Below are positions 33,481 to 42,553 of a stretch of DNA of 64,000 nt, in pieces. The stretch is from NCBI GenBank assembly GCA_964246015.1, contig CAXTPG010000005.1:19816-83815 (forward strand), written 5' to 3'. This DNA is from JBBROS01 sp964246015 (GTDB taxonomy: Bacteria; Pseudomonadota; Alphaproteobacteria; Acetobacterales; Acetobacteraceae). The notes beneath the pieces are model-generated. The model did no database searches, was not told where the DNA came from, and was given only the letters and a program-made list of their open reading frames with translations. Position 1 is the stretch's first letter; the number at the start of each line of letters is the position of its first letter. The position numbers were made by a program, and so were the translations under genes.

Positions 33481-34644
33481 TCAAAGCCCCACGCGCTTCG
33501 CCAGGTCCCGCCCGGCATCATAGGCGCCGGCCAGCGACGACCCGATCTGGATCAGCCCCCCCTGCCCGCCCTGGAACGCCCGCCGGATCGCCGCCACGTC
33601 GTCGGCCGCATGCACGACCGCGCCGGTGGTCGCCAATACCTCCCGCCCCCCGATCGTGCCTGTCGCCTGCGCGACGCCGCGCGCCGCCGTCACGAGGTCG
33701 CCGCTGCCGAGGGCGCGCATCGCCGCCCCCGCCGCCGCCGCGTCCTTTTGCACCGTCTCCGCGACACGTGCGAAATCCCCCCGGCCGAACCCGCCCGCAA
33801 CCCCTGCGGCCCCCCCGATCGCCCCCAGGATGTCGCCGTTCCCCAGGGCCGTCATCGTGCTCTGCAACCCCTTGGCCGCCGTCCCGATCTGCCCCGCGAA
33901 TGGCCCCCCGCCCAGCCCCCCGGCCGCACCCGCAAGGCTCGCGATCCCGCCCAGCAGGTCCCCGTTCGCCAGCTTCTGCACCCCGTTCACCGCCGAAAGC
34001 CCGGCCGCGACCGGCAACAGCGGCGGAAACACCAGCGCCGCGACGCTCACGATCGGCAGGATGCTTCCCAACGCCTTGAACAAGCCGCCGAAGAACCCGC
34101 CCCCGTGATGCGGCTTCTCCGTCTGCTTCTGGTGCACCGTCCCGTCGATATCGAGCGTCACCTGCCACTTGTCGTGCTTGGAGACCCTCACCTCCATCGA
34201 GAGCGCCGTCCGCTGCGACGGCGGCGTCGCCTTCATGCGCGCCGCCAACTGATCGACCGCGTCGCTCAGCGCCTTCGCCTCCTTGTAGTCGCTCACCTTC
34301 TGCACGTCGTACCGGCCATCGGCGTGCAGCGTCGCCATGTAGCGCTGCCCCTTCACCTTGAAGCTGGAATGCAGCGCCTCGCCCGGATGCGCCTGCGCCT
34401 GCGCCAGCAACCGGTCGATCGCCTCGTCCCCCTTCCGCGCCGCCTTCTCCGCCGCATGGAAGTTCTTCACCCGCTGCGCCGAATACTGGCCGTGGGAGTC
34501 CATGTGGACCAGCACCTTCTTGCCGTGCTCGTCCCGCACCTCCTTGTTGATGCTGTGATGCGAGGCCCCTTGCGACGACCACTCCGCCGTCGCCTGGCCG
34601 ATCGCCGCCATCACGCCGCGATCCTGGCTGAGCGCCTCGACCAT
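33481..34644 (-). CDS. Repeat-rich 387-aa protein with hydrophobic core (possible translocator or effector)
   Basis: I choose ATG 34644 because AGGAGG lies six bases upstream; the longer frame from 34710 lacks a ribosome site and would place the tts-like box inside the gene. Three diverged N-terminal repeats (about residues 35-80, 93-138, 148-175) share (V/M)...D..G.Y..Q.V..(F/Y).(A/E)A. A hydrophobic segment at about 195-216 (ILPIVSVAALVFPPLLPVAA) follows. Then come three Gly/Ala-rich repeats around NGDLLGGIASLAGAAGG, NGDILGAIGGAAGVAGG and SGDLVTAARGVAQATG. A hydrophobic middle flanked by helices is how T3SS translocators look, but there is no sequence match to a known one. Confidence 0.68.
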   Translation of the reverse strand: MVEALSQDRGVMAAIGQATAEWSSQGASHHSINKEVRDEHGKKVLVHMDSHGQYSAQRVKNFHAAEKAARKGDEAIDRLLAQAQAHPGEALHSSFKVKGQRYMATLHADGRYDVQKVSDYKEAKALSDAVDQLAARMKATPPSQRTALSMEVRVSKHDKWQVTLDIDGTVHQKQTEKPHHGGGFFGGLFKALGSILPIVSVAALVFPPLLPVAAGLSAVNGVQKLANGDLLGGIASLAGAAGGLGGGPFAGQIGTAAKGLQSTMTALGNGDILGAIGGAAGVAGGFGRGDFARVAETVQKDAAAAGAAMRALGSGDLVTAARGVAQATGTIGGREVLATTGAVVHAADDVAAIRRAFQGGQGGLIQIGSSLAGAYDAGRDLAKRVGL

Positions 34645-34683
34645 GCCTGCCTCCTGCTCCGAAGCCGCACGCTGCAGCACCCG

Positions 34684-34700
34684 CCTGTTCGGAACCTGAC
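34684..34700 (-). promoter_or_regulatory. tts-box-like element before 34644 gene
   Basis: Reverse-strand GTCAGGTTCCGAACAGG, 39 bp before the preferred ATG. It fits GTCAG-N2-T-N5-CAG(C/G). It would control this gene and the 33474 gene behind it. Confidence 0.5.
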
Positions 34701-34728
34701 CTCCGGTCATGCCCCAGTGACCCGTCCC

Positions 34729-35388
34729 CTACTCCGACATCGACCGAAGCCGCCCCTCCGCAACCAGCCCCTCCAACCGGCTCGCCAAATCCCCCTGCAG
34801 CCCCGACAGCCCCCGCACCACCGCATCCGCATCCCCGGCCGCAAGCCCGGTCCGCACCGCCCCCAGCCGCGCCCGCTGCGCCCACTCGACCGCCGGATCC
34901 TCGAGGTCCAGCCGCCGCACGAACCGCGTGACATCGAGCATCTGCTGCGCCCGTGCCAGCAGCGACGGGCACCCGTGCATCCCCGCAATCCCCAGCAGCA
35001 CCGACTCCGACCACATCAACGTGCCCCGCTCGTCCCCGGCGTCGCGCGCCACGGCCGCCCACGCCGGCCCCGGCGCGCACCCCTCGGCCACATAGCGCAG
35101 CAGCATGAACAGCAGATCGATCGTCCACCGCATCTCCCGCCCGCACAGCGCCTTCGCGAAATAGCCCCGGTGCGGCACCGCCTCGATCAGCCCTTCCCCC
35201 GCAAGCCGGGCCAGCGCCTCCCGCACCGGGGTCGTGCTGGCCGAGATCAGCGCCGCAAGCTCCTCCACCTGCAACTGCTGCCGCGGCCAGAACACGTAAT
35301 CCAGGCACATCGTGCGCAGGAACGGATACGCCTTCTCCCGCCCCCCCGCCCGGGGTCCGTTGCCTCGGCTCAGCATGGCGCTCCCCAT
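34729..35388 (-). CDS. GntR-family (FCD type) transcriptional regulator
   Basis: 219 residues from ATG 35388; ATG 35376 with GGGGAG upstream is equally possible. The N-terminal winged HTH carries the GntR pattern QLQVEELAALISASTTPVREALARLAGEGLIEAVPHRGYF. The C-terminal part is an all-helical FCD-like ligand domain, shortened and with few of the usual metal-binding residues visible. It lies 52 bp downstream of an MFS gene on the same strand and may regulate it. It does not belong to the T3SS-linked block by promoter element. Confidence 0.85.
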   Translation of the reverse strand: MGSAMLSRGNGPRAGGREKAYPFLRTMCLDYVFWPRQQLQVEELAALISASTTPVREALARLAGEGLIEAVPHRGYFAKALCGREMRWTIDLLFMLLRYVAEGCAPGPAWAAVARDAGDERGTLMWSESVLLGIAGMHGCPSLLARAQQMLDVTRFVRRLDLEDPAVEWAQRARLGAVRTGLAAGDADAVVRGLSGLQGDLASRLEGLVAEGRLRSMSE

Positions 35389-35440
35389 CAGGCCACCGTC
35401 CCCAAAACCCGCACGACCGGCCCCGCGGCGCAAGCCCCGC

Positions 35441-36685
35441 CTAAACCGCCCGAACCGGCGCCCGCACCAGCACGGGCACCAGCACCGCCACGGGAACGAT
35501 CAGCAGCAGCCACGCCAGCCGGAACCCCGACACGTCCACCACCAGCCCGAACAGGAACGGCACGAGCGACATCGCCACCATGCACAACGTCGTCGCGAAA
35601 CTCACGGTCGACGCGATGGCCGACTTGGGCGCGATCTCGGCGACCTGCAGGATATACAGCGGAAACCACCCGATCCCGAACACGCCAAGCACGAACAGCA
35701 CCGGATACAGCGCCCAATCCGGCGAATCCGCCGGCAGCGCCGCATACGCAAGCGTCGAGACGGTGCACAGCGCCATCACCCACCCCAGCGCCCGCTCCCG
35801 CCGCCCCGGCCAGAACCGGTCGCACAGGAACGGCAGCAGCACCCGCCCCGGAATGCCCACCACCTGCACGACCGCGAACAACCCGGCCGACGCCACCAGC
35901 CCGATCCCGAACCGCTCCGCCATGAACGGGATCGCGCTCGCCGTGAACGTGAACTGGAACGACGACATCGCGACCCCGGCCCCGATCACCGGCCAGAACC
36001 CGGGGTCCCGCCCCAGCGTCGCAATCAGCTCCCGCACCGGGATGCGCGGCACCTTCCGCCCCTCGGCCAGATCCCCCTCCCGATAGAACAGCCAGAAGAA
36101 CACGCCGGCCCCGATCCCGATCGCCCCCTGCGCCAGCACCGCCTGCCGCCATCCCCCCGCCGCCGCCAGCACCGGCAGCGTCACCGACGCGATCGACGTG
36201 CCCAGCGGCACCGCCGCCTGCCGGAACCCCGTCGCCAACCCCCGGTGCTGCGGCGGGAACCACCGCAGGATCGCCCGCGTCCCCCCCGGCTGCACCGAGG
36301 CATAGAACATCCCCAGCAGCAGCAGCCACGCCAGCAGCACCGGATAGCTGCCTGAAAGCGTCGCCGCCCCCACCGCCATCAACCCCATCCCCACCATGGT
36401 CACGGACACCACCGACCGCTCGCCATGCCGGTCGATCAGCCGCCCCAGCGTGAACATCGACAGGATCTGCCCCCCGTTCATGACCGTCACCGCCAGCGCC
36501 GCCGCCCCCTGCGACAACCCGAACTCCGCCCGGAAGAACGGCACCAGCGTGTACACGCCCTGCGAGACGATCGATCCCGCCGTCTGCCCGGCCACGGCCA
36601 GCATCAGCACCACCCAGATATACGCGCCCGGCCCGGTCGCCGGCACGCTCGCGCCGCTCGTCACGGCAGGTTCCGATCTCGCCAT
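35441..36685 (-). CDS. MFS transporter
   Basis: 414 residues, about 12 hydrophobic segments with the two-half MFS layout. The family loop between segments 2 and 3 reads GRLIDRHGERSVV. PGGTRAILRWFPPQHRGLATGFRQAAVPLGTSIASVTLPVLA is typical of the ACS/sugar-acid or organic-acid carriers. A LysR gene diverges from it across a 105-bp gap, so LysR control of the transporter is likely. Substrate not predictable. Confidence 0.92.
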   Translation of the reverse strand: MARSEPAVTSGASVPATGPGAYIWVVLMLAVAGQTAGSIVSQGVYTLVPFFRAEFGLSQGAAALAVTVMNGGQILSMFTLGRLIDRHGERSVVSVTMVGMGLMAVGAATLSGSYPVLLAWLLLLGMFYASVQPGGTRAILRWFPPQHRGLATGFRQAAVPLGTSIASVTLPVLAAAGGWRQAVLAQGAIGIGAGVFFWLFYREGDLAEGRKVPRIPVRELIATLGRDPGFWPVIGAGVAMSSFQFTFTASAIPFMAERFGIGLVASAGLFAVVQVVGIPGRVLLPFLCDRFWPGRRERALGWVMALCTVSTLAYAALPADSPDWALYPVLFVLGVFGIGWFPLYILQVAEIAPKSAIASTVSFATTLCMVAMSLVPFLFGLVVDVSGFRLAWLLLIVPVAVLVPVLVRAPVRAV

Positions 36686-36790
36686 CGCACCACAGCCATC
36701 TCTGTTCGCGCCGGACCCTCGGGGATCGACCCGGCGCCCGCCAGCCGTTCAGCCTGGATTTCAGTGATGGCTTGTTGTTATGGTCCCCCC

Positions 36791-37672
36791 ATGCGCCACC
36801 TGGATCCCGAGGCCGTTCAGGCATTCGTGCTCGTGGCCGACCTGAAAAGCTTCACCCGCGCCGCCCGCGTGCTGAACACGTCCCAATCGGCCGTGAGCCT
36901 CCGCATCAGCCGCCTCGAAGCCCGCCTCGCGCAACGCCTCCTGGCCCGCACCCCCCGCCTCGTCCGCCTCTCCGCGGCCGGCGAGGCCTTCCTCCCCCAC
37001 GCCCGCGCCCTGGTCGACGCCCATCGCCGCGCCACCGAGGCCTTCCAGGACCGCACCGGCCGCCTCAAGCTCGGCATCAGCCACCACCTCGTCGCCGGCG
37101 ACCTTCCCGTCCTGCTCCGAAGCGTGCAGGGCCTGCCCGAAGACCTGGTGCTCGATCTGCGTGTCGGCGGGACCCGCATGCTGCTCGACAGCTACGACGC
37201 CGGGGAACTGGACGCAGTCCTCCTGCTCCGCCACGACGAAAGCCGCCGCGAGGGGGAGCTGGTGGCCGAAACCCCTTTCCAATGGGTGGCCTCGCCCACC
37301 CTCGCCTGGACGGGCGCCTCCCCCCTCCCGCTGGTTCTCGAACGCGAGCCCTGCCAGCTCCGTGCCATGGCCCTGGCCGCCCTGGCCCGCGGCCGGACGC
37401 CCTGGCGGGAGGCGTTTCTGGGGTATGGCGTCGCGTCCATCCTTGCCGCAGCGCAGGCCGGGCTGGGCGTCGCCGCGGTGGCCCGCCGGGTCAGCCCGGC
37501 CGCCCTGGTGGACGTGGGCGCCGCCTTCGGCCTGCCCCCCCTTCCCACCCGTGCCGTCGTGCTGCACTCCAACCTGGCCGCCCTGGGCGCCCACGCGCTG
37601 CTGGACCGGGTCGTCGCAGCCTTCCGCGCGCTCGACGACCACCCGGAGCGTGCGCTCCTCGCCGCCGAATAA
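36791..37672 (+). CDS. LysR-family transcriptional regulator
   Basis: 293 residues from ATG 36791; the longer open frame upstream is a shadow of the MFS gene. The N-terminal HTH is classical: LDPEAVQAFVLVADLKSFTRAARVLNTSQSAVSLRISRLEARLAQRLLAR. The effector domain is of ordinary length (KLGISHHLVAGDLP...). It is divergent to the MFS gene and convergent with the aminotransferase gene (3 bp apart). Confidence 0.94.
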   Translation: MRHLDPEAVQAFVLVADLKSFTRAARVLNTSQSAVSLRISRLEARLAQRLLARTPRLVRLSAAGEAFLPHARALVDAHRRATEAFQDRTGRLKLGISHHLVAGDLPVLLRSVQGLPEDLVLDLRVGGTRMLLDSYDAGELDAVLLLRHDESRREGELVAETPFQWVASPTLAWTGASPLPLVLEREPCQLRAMALAALARGRTPWREAFLGYGVASILAAAQAGLGVAAVARRVSPAALVDVGAAFGLPPLPTRAVVLHSNLAALGAHALLDRVVAAFRALDDHPERALLAAE

Positions 37673-37675
37673 CCC

Positions 37676-38758
37676 TCAGTCAGCCGCCGTCCGCCCCAGT
37701 CCAGGCCGCGCCCCGGCCGTCCCCACCGGCCACATCCATCCCCACCGGTCCGGCGCCCGTCCCCGTTGCACGTCCTGGATGGCGGCCGACACACGCCGCA
37801 TCAACGATCCATCCAGCGCCGCACCCGGCACCCGATGCTCGACCCCGTGCCGGGTGATCGACCCGACCGGCGCCACATGCGTCGCAGTCCCCGTCAGGAA
37901 CACCTCCGTCACCGCCCCCGTATCGATCCCGCCCAGCAGCGCGTCGATCGGGATCTCCTCCTCCCGCACCTCCACCCCCCAGTCGCGCAGCACCTGGATC
38001 ACCGTCTCCCGCGTCACCCCCTCCAGGATCTGCCCGTTCAGCGGCGGCGTCGTCACCACGTCCCCCGTCCGCACGAACACGTTCGTGATCCCCGCCTCCT
38101 CGATCAGCTCCCGCCGCACCGGGTCCAGCCACAGCACCGTATCGAACCCCGCCGCCCGCGCCGCACCCAGCGGCAGCAGCGTCCGCCCGTAATTCCCGGC
38201 CGTCTTCGCCGCCCCGCCCCCGCCCGGCGCCGCCCGCGCATGGTCCTGCGCAACCACCAGCCGCAGCGGCCGCCCCCCGGCGCGATACAGGCTGTCCACC
38301 GGCGTCGCGACGATGAAGAACAGATACGTGGCAGACCGCCGCACCCCGAACGCCGCCTCGTCCCCGATCATCACGGGACGCAGATACAGCGCCGCATCCG
38401 CCCCCTCCGGCACCCGGTCCCGCTCCGCCTCCACCAGCGCCGCCGCCGCCCCGATGAACGTCGCCTCCGGCATCTCCGCCATCGCCATCCGCGCGGCCGA
38501 CGCCCGGAACCGCGCCGCGTTCCGCTCCGGCCGGAACAGCGCGACCGCGCCCCCCGCCCCCCGGAACGCCTTCATCCCCTCATAGATCGCCTGCCCGTAA
38601 TGCAGCGCCAGCGTGCACGGGTCGAGCGTGAACGGCCCATACGGCACGACCTCCGCCCGCCCCCACCCCGTCCCCGCGTCATACCGGCAGACCACCATCC
38701 GCTCGGTCATCGACTGCCCGAACCCCAGCGTGCCCACGGCCGCCGGAACCGCCGTCAT
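37676..38758 (-). CDS. Branched-chain-type aminotransferase (IlvE-like)
   Basis: 360 residues, PLP fold type IV. ATG 38758 overlaps the upstream stop (ATGA). Signature strings: LALHYGQAIYEGMKAFRG, AALYLRPVMIGDE, KTAGNYGRTLLPLGAARAAGFDTVLWLD (PLP lysine in AAKTAGNY), ELIEEAGITNVFV and EVFLTGTATHVAPVGSI. It matches the class of IlvE with the long C-terminus. It is last in the eight-gene operon. A biosynthetic role inside the pathway is possible; a housekeeping ilvE would be unexpected on a plasmid. Confidence 0.92.
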   Translation of the reverse strand: MTAVPAAVGTLGFGQSMTERMVVCRYDAGTGWGRAEVVPYGPFTLDPCTLALHYGQAIYEGMKAFRGAGGAVALFRPERNAARFRASAARMAMAEMPEATFIGAAAALVEAERDRVPEGADAALYLRPVMIGDEAAFGVRRSATYLFFIVATPVDSLYRAGGRPLRLVVAQDHARAAPGGGGAAKTAGNYGRTLLPLGAARAAGFDTVLWLDPVRRELIEEAGITNVFVRTGDVVTTPPLNGQILEGVTRETVIQVLRDWGVEVREEEIPIDALLGGIDTGAVTEVFLTGTATHVAPVGSITRHGVEHRVPGAALDGSLMRRVSAAIQDVQRGRAPDRWGWMWPVGTAGARPGLGRTAAD

Positions 38759-40641
38759 GCCGTCACCAGCCGCGACCCCGCGCCCACCGCCGCGGCCCGG
38801 CGCCTGCGATCCGCCAACACCGCCAGCAGGTCGTCGACCAGACCCGCCGCATCCTGCAACTGCGTCGATGCACGCCCCGGCCGGGGCAGCGCGTGGGTAT
38901 GGAACCGCGCCCCCTCCGTCACGAACCCGATCGCCCAAAGCCCCTCGGCCCAGCCGCCCCCCGCCCCGATCACCCGCATGCGCCGGTCCACGTCCATCCC
39001 GTGCGGGTGGTACTCCCCGTTGCGGAACGGCCGCGCCAGGCCGCGCGCCACCAGCGCCCGCGACAGCGGACGCGCGTCCTCGGCCGGCCGGTGCCCGGGC
39101 ACCCGCGCGACGACCAGCACGTCCGCCTCCGTTTCCCCCACCCGGCCCGCATACGGCGTCCGCACCACGAAGCGGGACCGCTCCGGCACCGCGCGCACCG
39201 TGGCGCCGGCGCCGCCCGCCCACCCCACGATCCCCGCCCCGATCAACGCCAGCAGCTCCGCATTCCGCCGCAGCGGCGGCCCGAACGTGACGCGGTTCGT
39301 CATCGGCACGAACCGCTCGCACACGAACCGGTGCGAGTCCGGCAGCAGCCCGCCATGCTCGATGGCCGCGCACAGCCCCGCCCGCAGATCGCGCACCGCA
39401 TCCGTCGCCGCCTTGCGCGCGCTGGACACGTTGCCCCGGCGCGCCTCCGCCAGGTCCGCCTCCAGGCTCGCCACCACCCGCCGCAGCACCTCGCCCAGAC
39501 CGCTGCAACCCACCAGCAGCTGGGGCGCCATGACGCCATCCAGGACGGCCTCCTCCTCGGCGCTGGGCACGAACCCCGCCACCTCCGGCTCCATCCCCGT
39601 CGCGGCGCTTCGGTACGCGAACGCCATGTCGCGCCGCAGCAACGGCATGATATCGGCCTCGAAATCCAGCCGCCCGTCGCCCGTCGCCGCCATCCGCCGC
39701 GCCCGGATCTCCGCCACCGCCCCCGCCGTCAGGAACCGCGCCCGGTGGCCGCCATCCACGCCCTTCTGGTTCACCGCCCGGCCGTCGTACGGCAACGACT
39801 GGCGGGAGAACAGCAGCAGCCGAGGCTCCCGCCCCGAAGCCCGGTACCGCAGCGCCGCCCCATCGCCCTCGAACCGCCCGCCCCGCCCCTGCGTCAGCGC
39901 CGCGATCACGTCATACGCCGTAAGCCCCAGCCCCTGCACCGCCACCACCGCCCCATCCGCGATGCCATCCAGCCGCGACGCCGGATAAACCCCCCGCACA
40001 TACCCAAGCCTGGCATTCGACCCGCGATGCGCCTCCACGAACCCCTGCCGCTCCAGGTCGACGGCCGACGGCTGGCCCTCGCAATGCCCCGTCGCCAGCA
40101 CCACCGCCTCGCACCGCACCCGCCCCCCATCGGCCAGCCGGACGCAAAGCGGCCCCTGCTCCACATCCACCGCCTCCGCCCGGTGATGCACCACGCGCAA
40201 CCCCGCCGGCGCTCCGGCCACCACCCGGCGATACGCGAACGCCAGATACTCCCCCAGCATCGCCCGCGGCAGGTAATCCAGGTCCCCGATCTCCGCCCCG
40301 CCCTCCTCCGCCCCGCCCTCCTTCGCCCGGCGATACTCCGCCCCGAACCGCCGATACCCCGCATCCCGCGCCCACTCGGTGAACGATGGCCCCGACGCAC
40401 CGGACAGCGCGTCCCCGGGCTCCCGCGGCGAGAACATCGTCACCTGGCACGCCAGGGTATTGGTCAGCAGATGCCGCGACTGCCCCGCCGGATGCGCCCC
40501 CGCGCAGGGTTCCCCGGGGTCGATCAGGTGCACGGTCACCGGCCCATGCCCCGGCTCCACCCGCAGCACCCACGCCAACCGCTCGATCAGGTTCAGCGCC
40601 CGCGGCCCCGCGCCGACGATCGCGATCTGCGCGTCAGACAT
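38755..40641 (-). CDS. FAD/NAD(P)-binding oxidoreductase
   Basis: 628 residues from ATG 40641. The dinucleotide loop is IAIVGAGPRALNLIERLAW at the N-terminus. The family feature HLLTNTLACQVTMFSP and a second nucleotide-binding region (VQGLGLTAYDVIAALTQG) place it in the FAD-NAD(P)-binding group (NAD_binding_9-like) seen beside amino-acid-modifying enzymes. Its reaction cannot be read. It overlaps the KamA-like gene by 8 bp and the aminotransferase by 4 bp, so the three are translationally coupled. Confidence 0.82.
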   Translation of the reverse strand: MSDAQIAIVGAGPRALNLIERLAWVLRVEPGHGPVTVHLIDPGEPCAGAHPAGQSRHLLTNTLACQVTMFSPREPGDALSGASGPSFTEWARDAGYRRFGAEYRRAKEGGAEEGGAEIGDLDYLPRAMLGEYLAFAYRRVVAGAPAGLRVVHHRAEAVDVEQGPLCVRLADGGRVRCEAVVLATGHCEGQPSAVDLERQGFVEAHRGSNARLGYVRGVYPASRLDGIADGAVVAVQGLGLTAYDVIAALTQGRGGRFEGDGAALRYRASGREPRLLLFSRQSLPYDGRAVNQKGVDGGHRARFLTAGAVAEIRARRMAATGDGRLDFEADIMPLLRRDMAFAYRSAATGMEPEVAGFVPSAEEEAVLDGVMAPQLLVGCSGLGEVLRRVVASLEADLAEARRGNVSSARKAATDAVRDLRAGLCAAIEHGGLLPDSHRFVCERFVPMTNRVTFGPPLRRNAELLALIGAGIVGWAGGAGATVRAVPERSRFVVRTPYAGRVGETEADVLVVARVPGHRPAEDARPLSRALVARGLARPFRNGEYHPHGMDVDRRMRVIGAGGGWAEGLWAIGFVTEGARFHTHALPRPGRASTQLQDAAGLVDDLLAVLADRRRRAAAVGAGSRLVTA

Positions 40642-42037
40642 CCGCCGCCTCCGCGCCGCGCCGCCCCGGCATCCGGTCGGCAATCAGCCGCGCGTACTCC
40701 TGCTCGAAGAAGAACGCATCCTCGCCCTCCGGCGGCGCCAGATCGCCCAGCCACGCCGCTTCGGCCGACCACTGCGCCAGGAACGGCCGGTGCAGCCACT
40801 CCTTCCGCCGCGCCTGCAGGAACGACAGCACGAAATGCTCCCGCCCCCCCACGGCCATCCGCCCGAGCACATGGACCTTCCCCGGTCCCGCGCTCATCAC
40901 CGGGCCCCGCGCCGTCCGTCCCAGCCCCGAAAGCGCCCCACTCGCCGCCTGGTAGATCTCCAGCGCCCGCGAGATGCCGGTGCTGAAGTAGTGGTTGGCG
41001 CCCGTGTCGCGCTCCATGAACATGTAGTACGGCACCATCCCCAGGCTCACCTGGTCCGCCCACATCCGCCCCCACACCGCCGCATCGTCGTTGATGTGCC
41101 GCAGGATCGGGCTTTGCGTGCGGATCACCGCCCCCGCCCGCCGCAGCGCCTCGACCGCCCGGTGCACCGGCTCCGGCTGCAGCTCCTTCCAGTGGTTCAC
41201 ATGCGCCATGACGGCCACGTGCTTGCCGGCATCCGACAGGCGCCGGACCAGCCCCATGAGCTCCGCCGCATCCGGACCATCCAGGAACCGCTCCGGATGA
41301 TACGAGATCGCCTTCGTCCCCAGGCGGATCGTCCGCACATGCCCGAACTCCGCCGCCAGCAACGGATCCAGCAGCCCCGCAAGCCGCCGGCTGCTCATCA
41401 CCATCGGATCGCCCCCGGTCAGCAGGACGTCGCTGACCTCCGGACGCGCCCGCAAGTAGTCATACAGTTGCGCCCCGTCATCGGCCTTGAACCGGTCCAC
41501 CCCCGCCCGCACGAACTGCGGCCACCGGAAGCAGAACGTGCAATACGAGTGGCACGTCTGCCCCTGCTTGGCGAAGAACAGCGCCGTCTCGTCGTACTTG
41601 TGCTGCACGCCCTCGACGCTCACGCCCTCGAACCGCGGCACGTTCGCCAACTGGTCCGACCCGTGCGGATTCATCCCTTCGCGGATCCGCGCCACCTCCG
41701 CCTCGATGGCGGCGTCGTCCCCGGCCCGCGACAGCCGGTCCAGCCGGGCCAGATCCTCCGGCAGCAGCATGTCGGGATGCGGGAACACCAGCCGGAACAT
41801 CGGGTCCGCATCCCCCGCCGCCCAGTCGATCAGCGTCCCCAGGACGTAGCTGTTCACCTTGAACGGGAACACCATGGACGCGAGCTTGATCCCCTGCACC
41901 AACCCCGGCGGCAGCATCGCAAGCTGCGGCACCCGCCCGATCTGATGGTTGGCGTAGTAGACGATCCCCCCGCCCCGCCCCGGGGGCGTCGCGCGCGCCG
42001 GCGGCGCCAGGGTCGCATCGAGCATGCTCTGTGACAT
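40634..42037 (-). CDS. KamA-family radical SAM protein (lysine 2,3-aminomutase-like)
   Basis: 467 residues. The radical SAM cluster motif C-x3-C-x2-C is CHSYCTFC, followed by FRWPQF as in KamA/EpmB relatives. LLTGGDPMVMSSRRL and the SPILRHINDD segment also fit. The family uses PLP and a 5'-deoxyadenosyl radical to move an amino group, making beta-amino acids. The C-terminal part (about residues 330-467) differs from classical KamA; it binds no motif I know. The operon partners (aminotransferase, FAD enzymes) make a beta-amino-acid pathway plausible. Confidence 0.88.
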   Translation of the reverse strand: MSQSMLDATLAPPARATPPGRGGGIVYYANHQIGRVPQLAMLPPGLVQGIKLASMVFPFKVNSYVLGTLIDWAAGDADPMFRLVFPHPDMLLPEDLARLDRLSRAGDDAAIEAEVARIREGMNPHGSDQLANVPRFEGVSVEGVQHKYDETALFFAKQGQTCHSYCTFCFRWPQFVRAGVDRFKADDGAQLYDYLRARPEVSDVLLTGGDPMVMSSRRLAGLLDPLLAAEFGHVRTIRLGTKAISYHPERFLDGPDAAELMGLVRRLSDAGKHVAVMAHVNHWKELQPEPVHRAVEALRRAGAVIRTQSPILRHINDDAAVWGRMWADQVSLGMVPYYMFMERDTGANHYFSTGISRALEIYQAASGALSGLGRTARGPVMSAGPGKVHVLGRMAVGGREHFVLSFLQARRKEWLHRPFLAQWSAEAAWLGDLAPPEGEDAFFFEQEYARLIADRMPGRRGAEAADV

Positions 42038-42082
42038 CGGTCTGCCTCGTTGAAAAAGATGGAGCCAGCGGCCCGCGTCGGC

Positions 42083-42553
42083 TCAGCCCGGCTTGAAGTT
42101 CGCGAGATCCGCCTGCTGCGCCATGTTGCTGACGTTCAGCGTCGTGAACCGCTCGTCCCCGTCGTTCCGCAGGCCGTGCAGGCACCACCCGGGAATGAAC
42201 AGGACGTCGTTGCGGGCCAGCCGCGACGGCGGGCCCGCCTCGGTACACGTCACCAGGCCGGATCCCTCCTGCACCAGGTAGACATGCCACCAGGCATGCG
42301 CATGGGTGGGCGTCGCGGCCCCCGGCTCCAGCGACTGCACCGAAAGCGAAAGCCCCGGCACCGTCTCGCACCCCTCCAGCCCCGGCAGCCGCGACAGCGC
42401 CAGCAGCGCCATCCCCGCCCGCTCCGCCCCCGCCCGTGCCCCCAGACCCTGGGCCACATCCGCCCACGGCCAGAACGCCACCCCCGTCCGCCGCGCGGCC
42501 AGGGAGTCCCGGAACGCGCCATACGGCACGATCCCGCCACGATCGAGCGTCAT
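42083..42553 (-). CDS. Cupin-domain protein
   Basis: 156 residues from ATG 42553, overlapping the oxidoreductase stop. The cupin metal motif appears as PTHAHAWWHVYLVQEGSG, with the second part NDVLFIPGWCLHGLRNDGDE (His of motif 2 in LHG). A single cupin barrel is likely, with an N-terminal helical extension of about 60 residues. Such proteins serve as dioxygenases, isomerases or binding proteins; here probably a step in the same pathway. Confidence 0.85.
   Translation of the reverse strand: MTLDRGGIVPYGAFRDSLAARRTGVAFWPWADVAQGLGARAGAERAGMALLALSRLPGLEGCETVPGLSLSVQSLEPGAATPTHAHAWWHVYLVQEGSGLVTCTEAGPPSRLARNDVLFIPGWCLHGLRNDGDERFTTLNVSNMAQQADLANFKPG

Noticed and set aside
34645..34710. Upstream start (34710) for the repeat-rich protein
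   Set aside because: No ribosome site there, whereas ATG 34644 has AGGAGG at good spacing.
31723..35925. 1,400-codon + strand frame across 31.7-35.9 kb
   Set aside because: His/Arg/Pro-rich shadow opposite several genes with recognisable domains (GGDEF-like, GntR, MFS).
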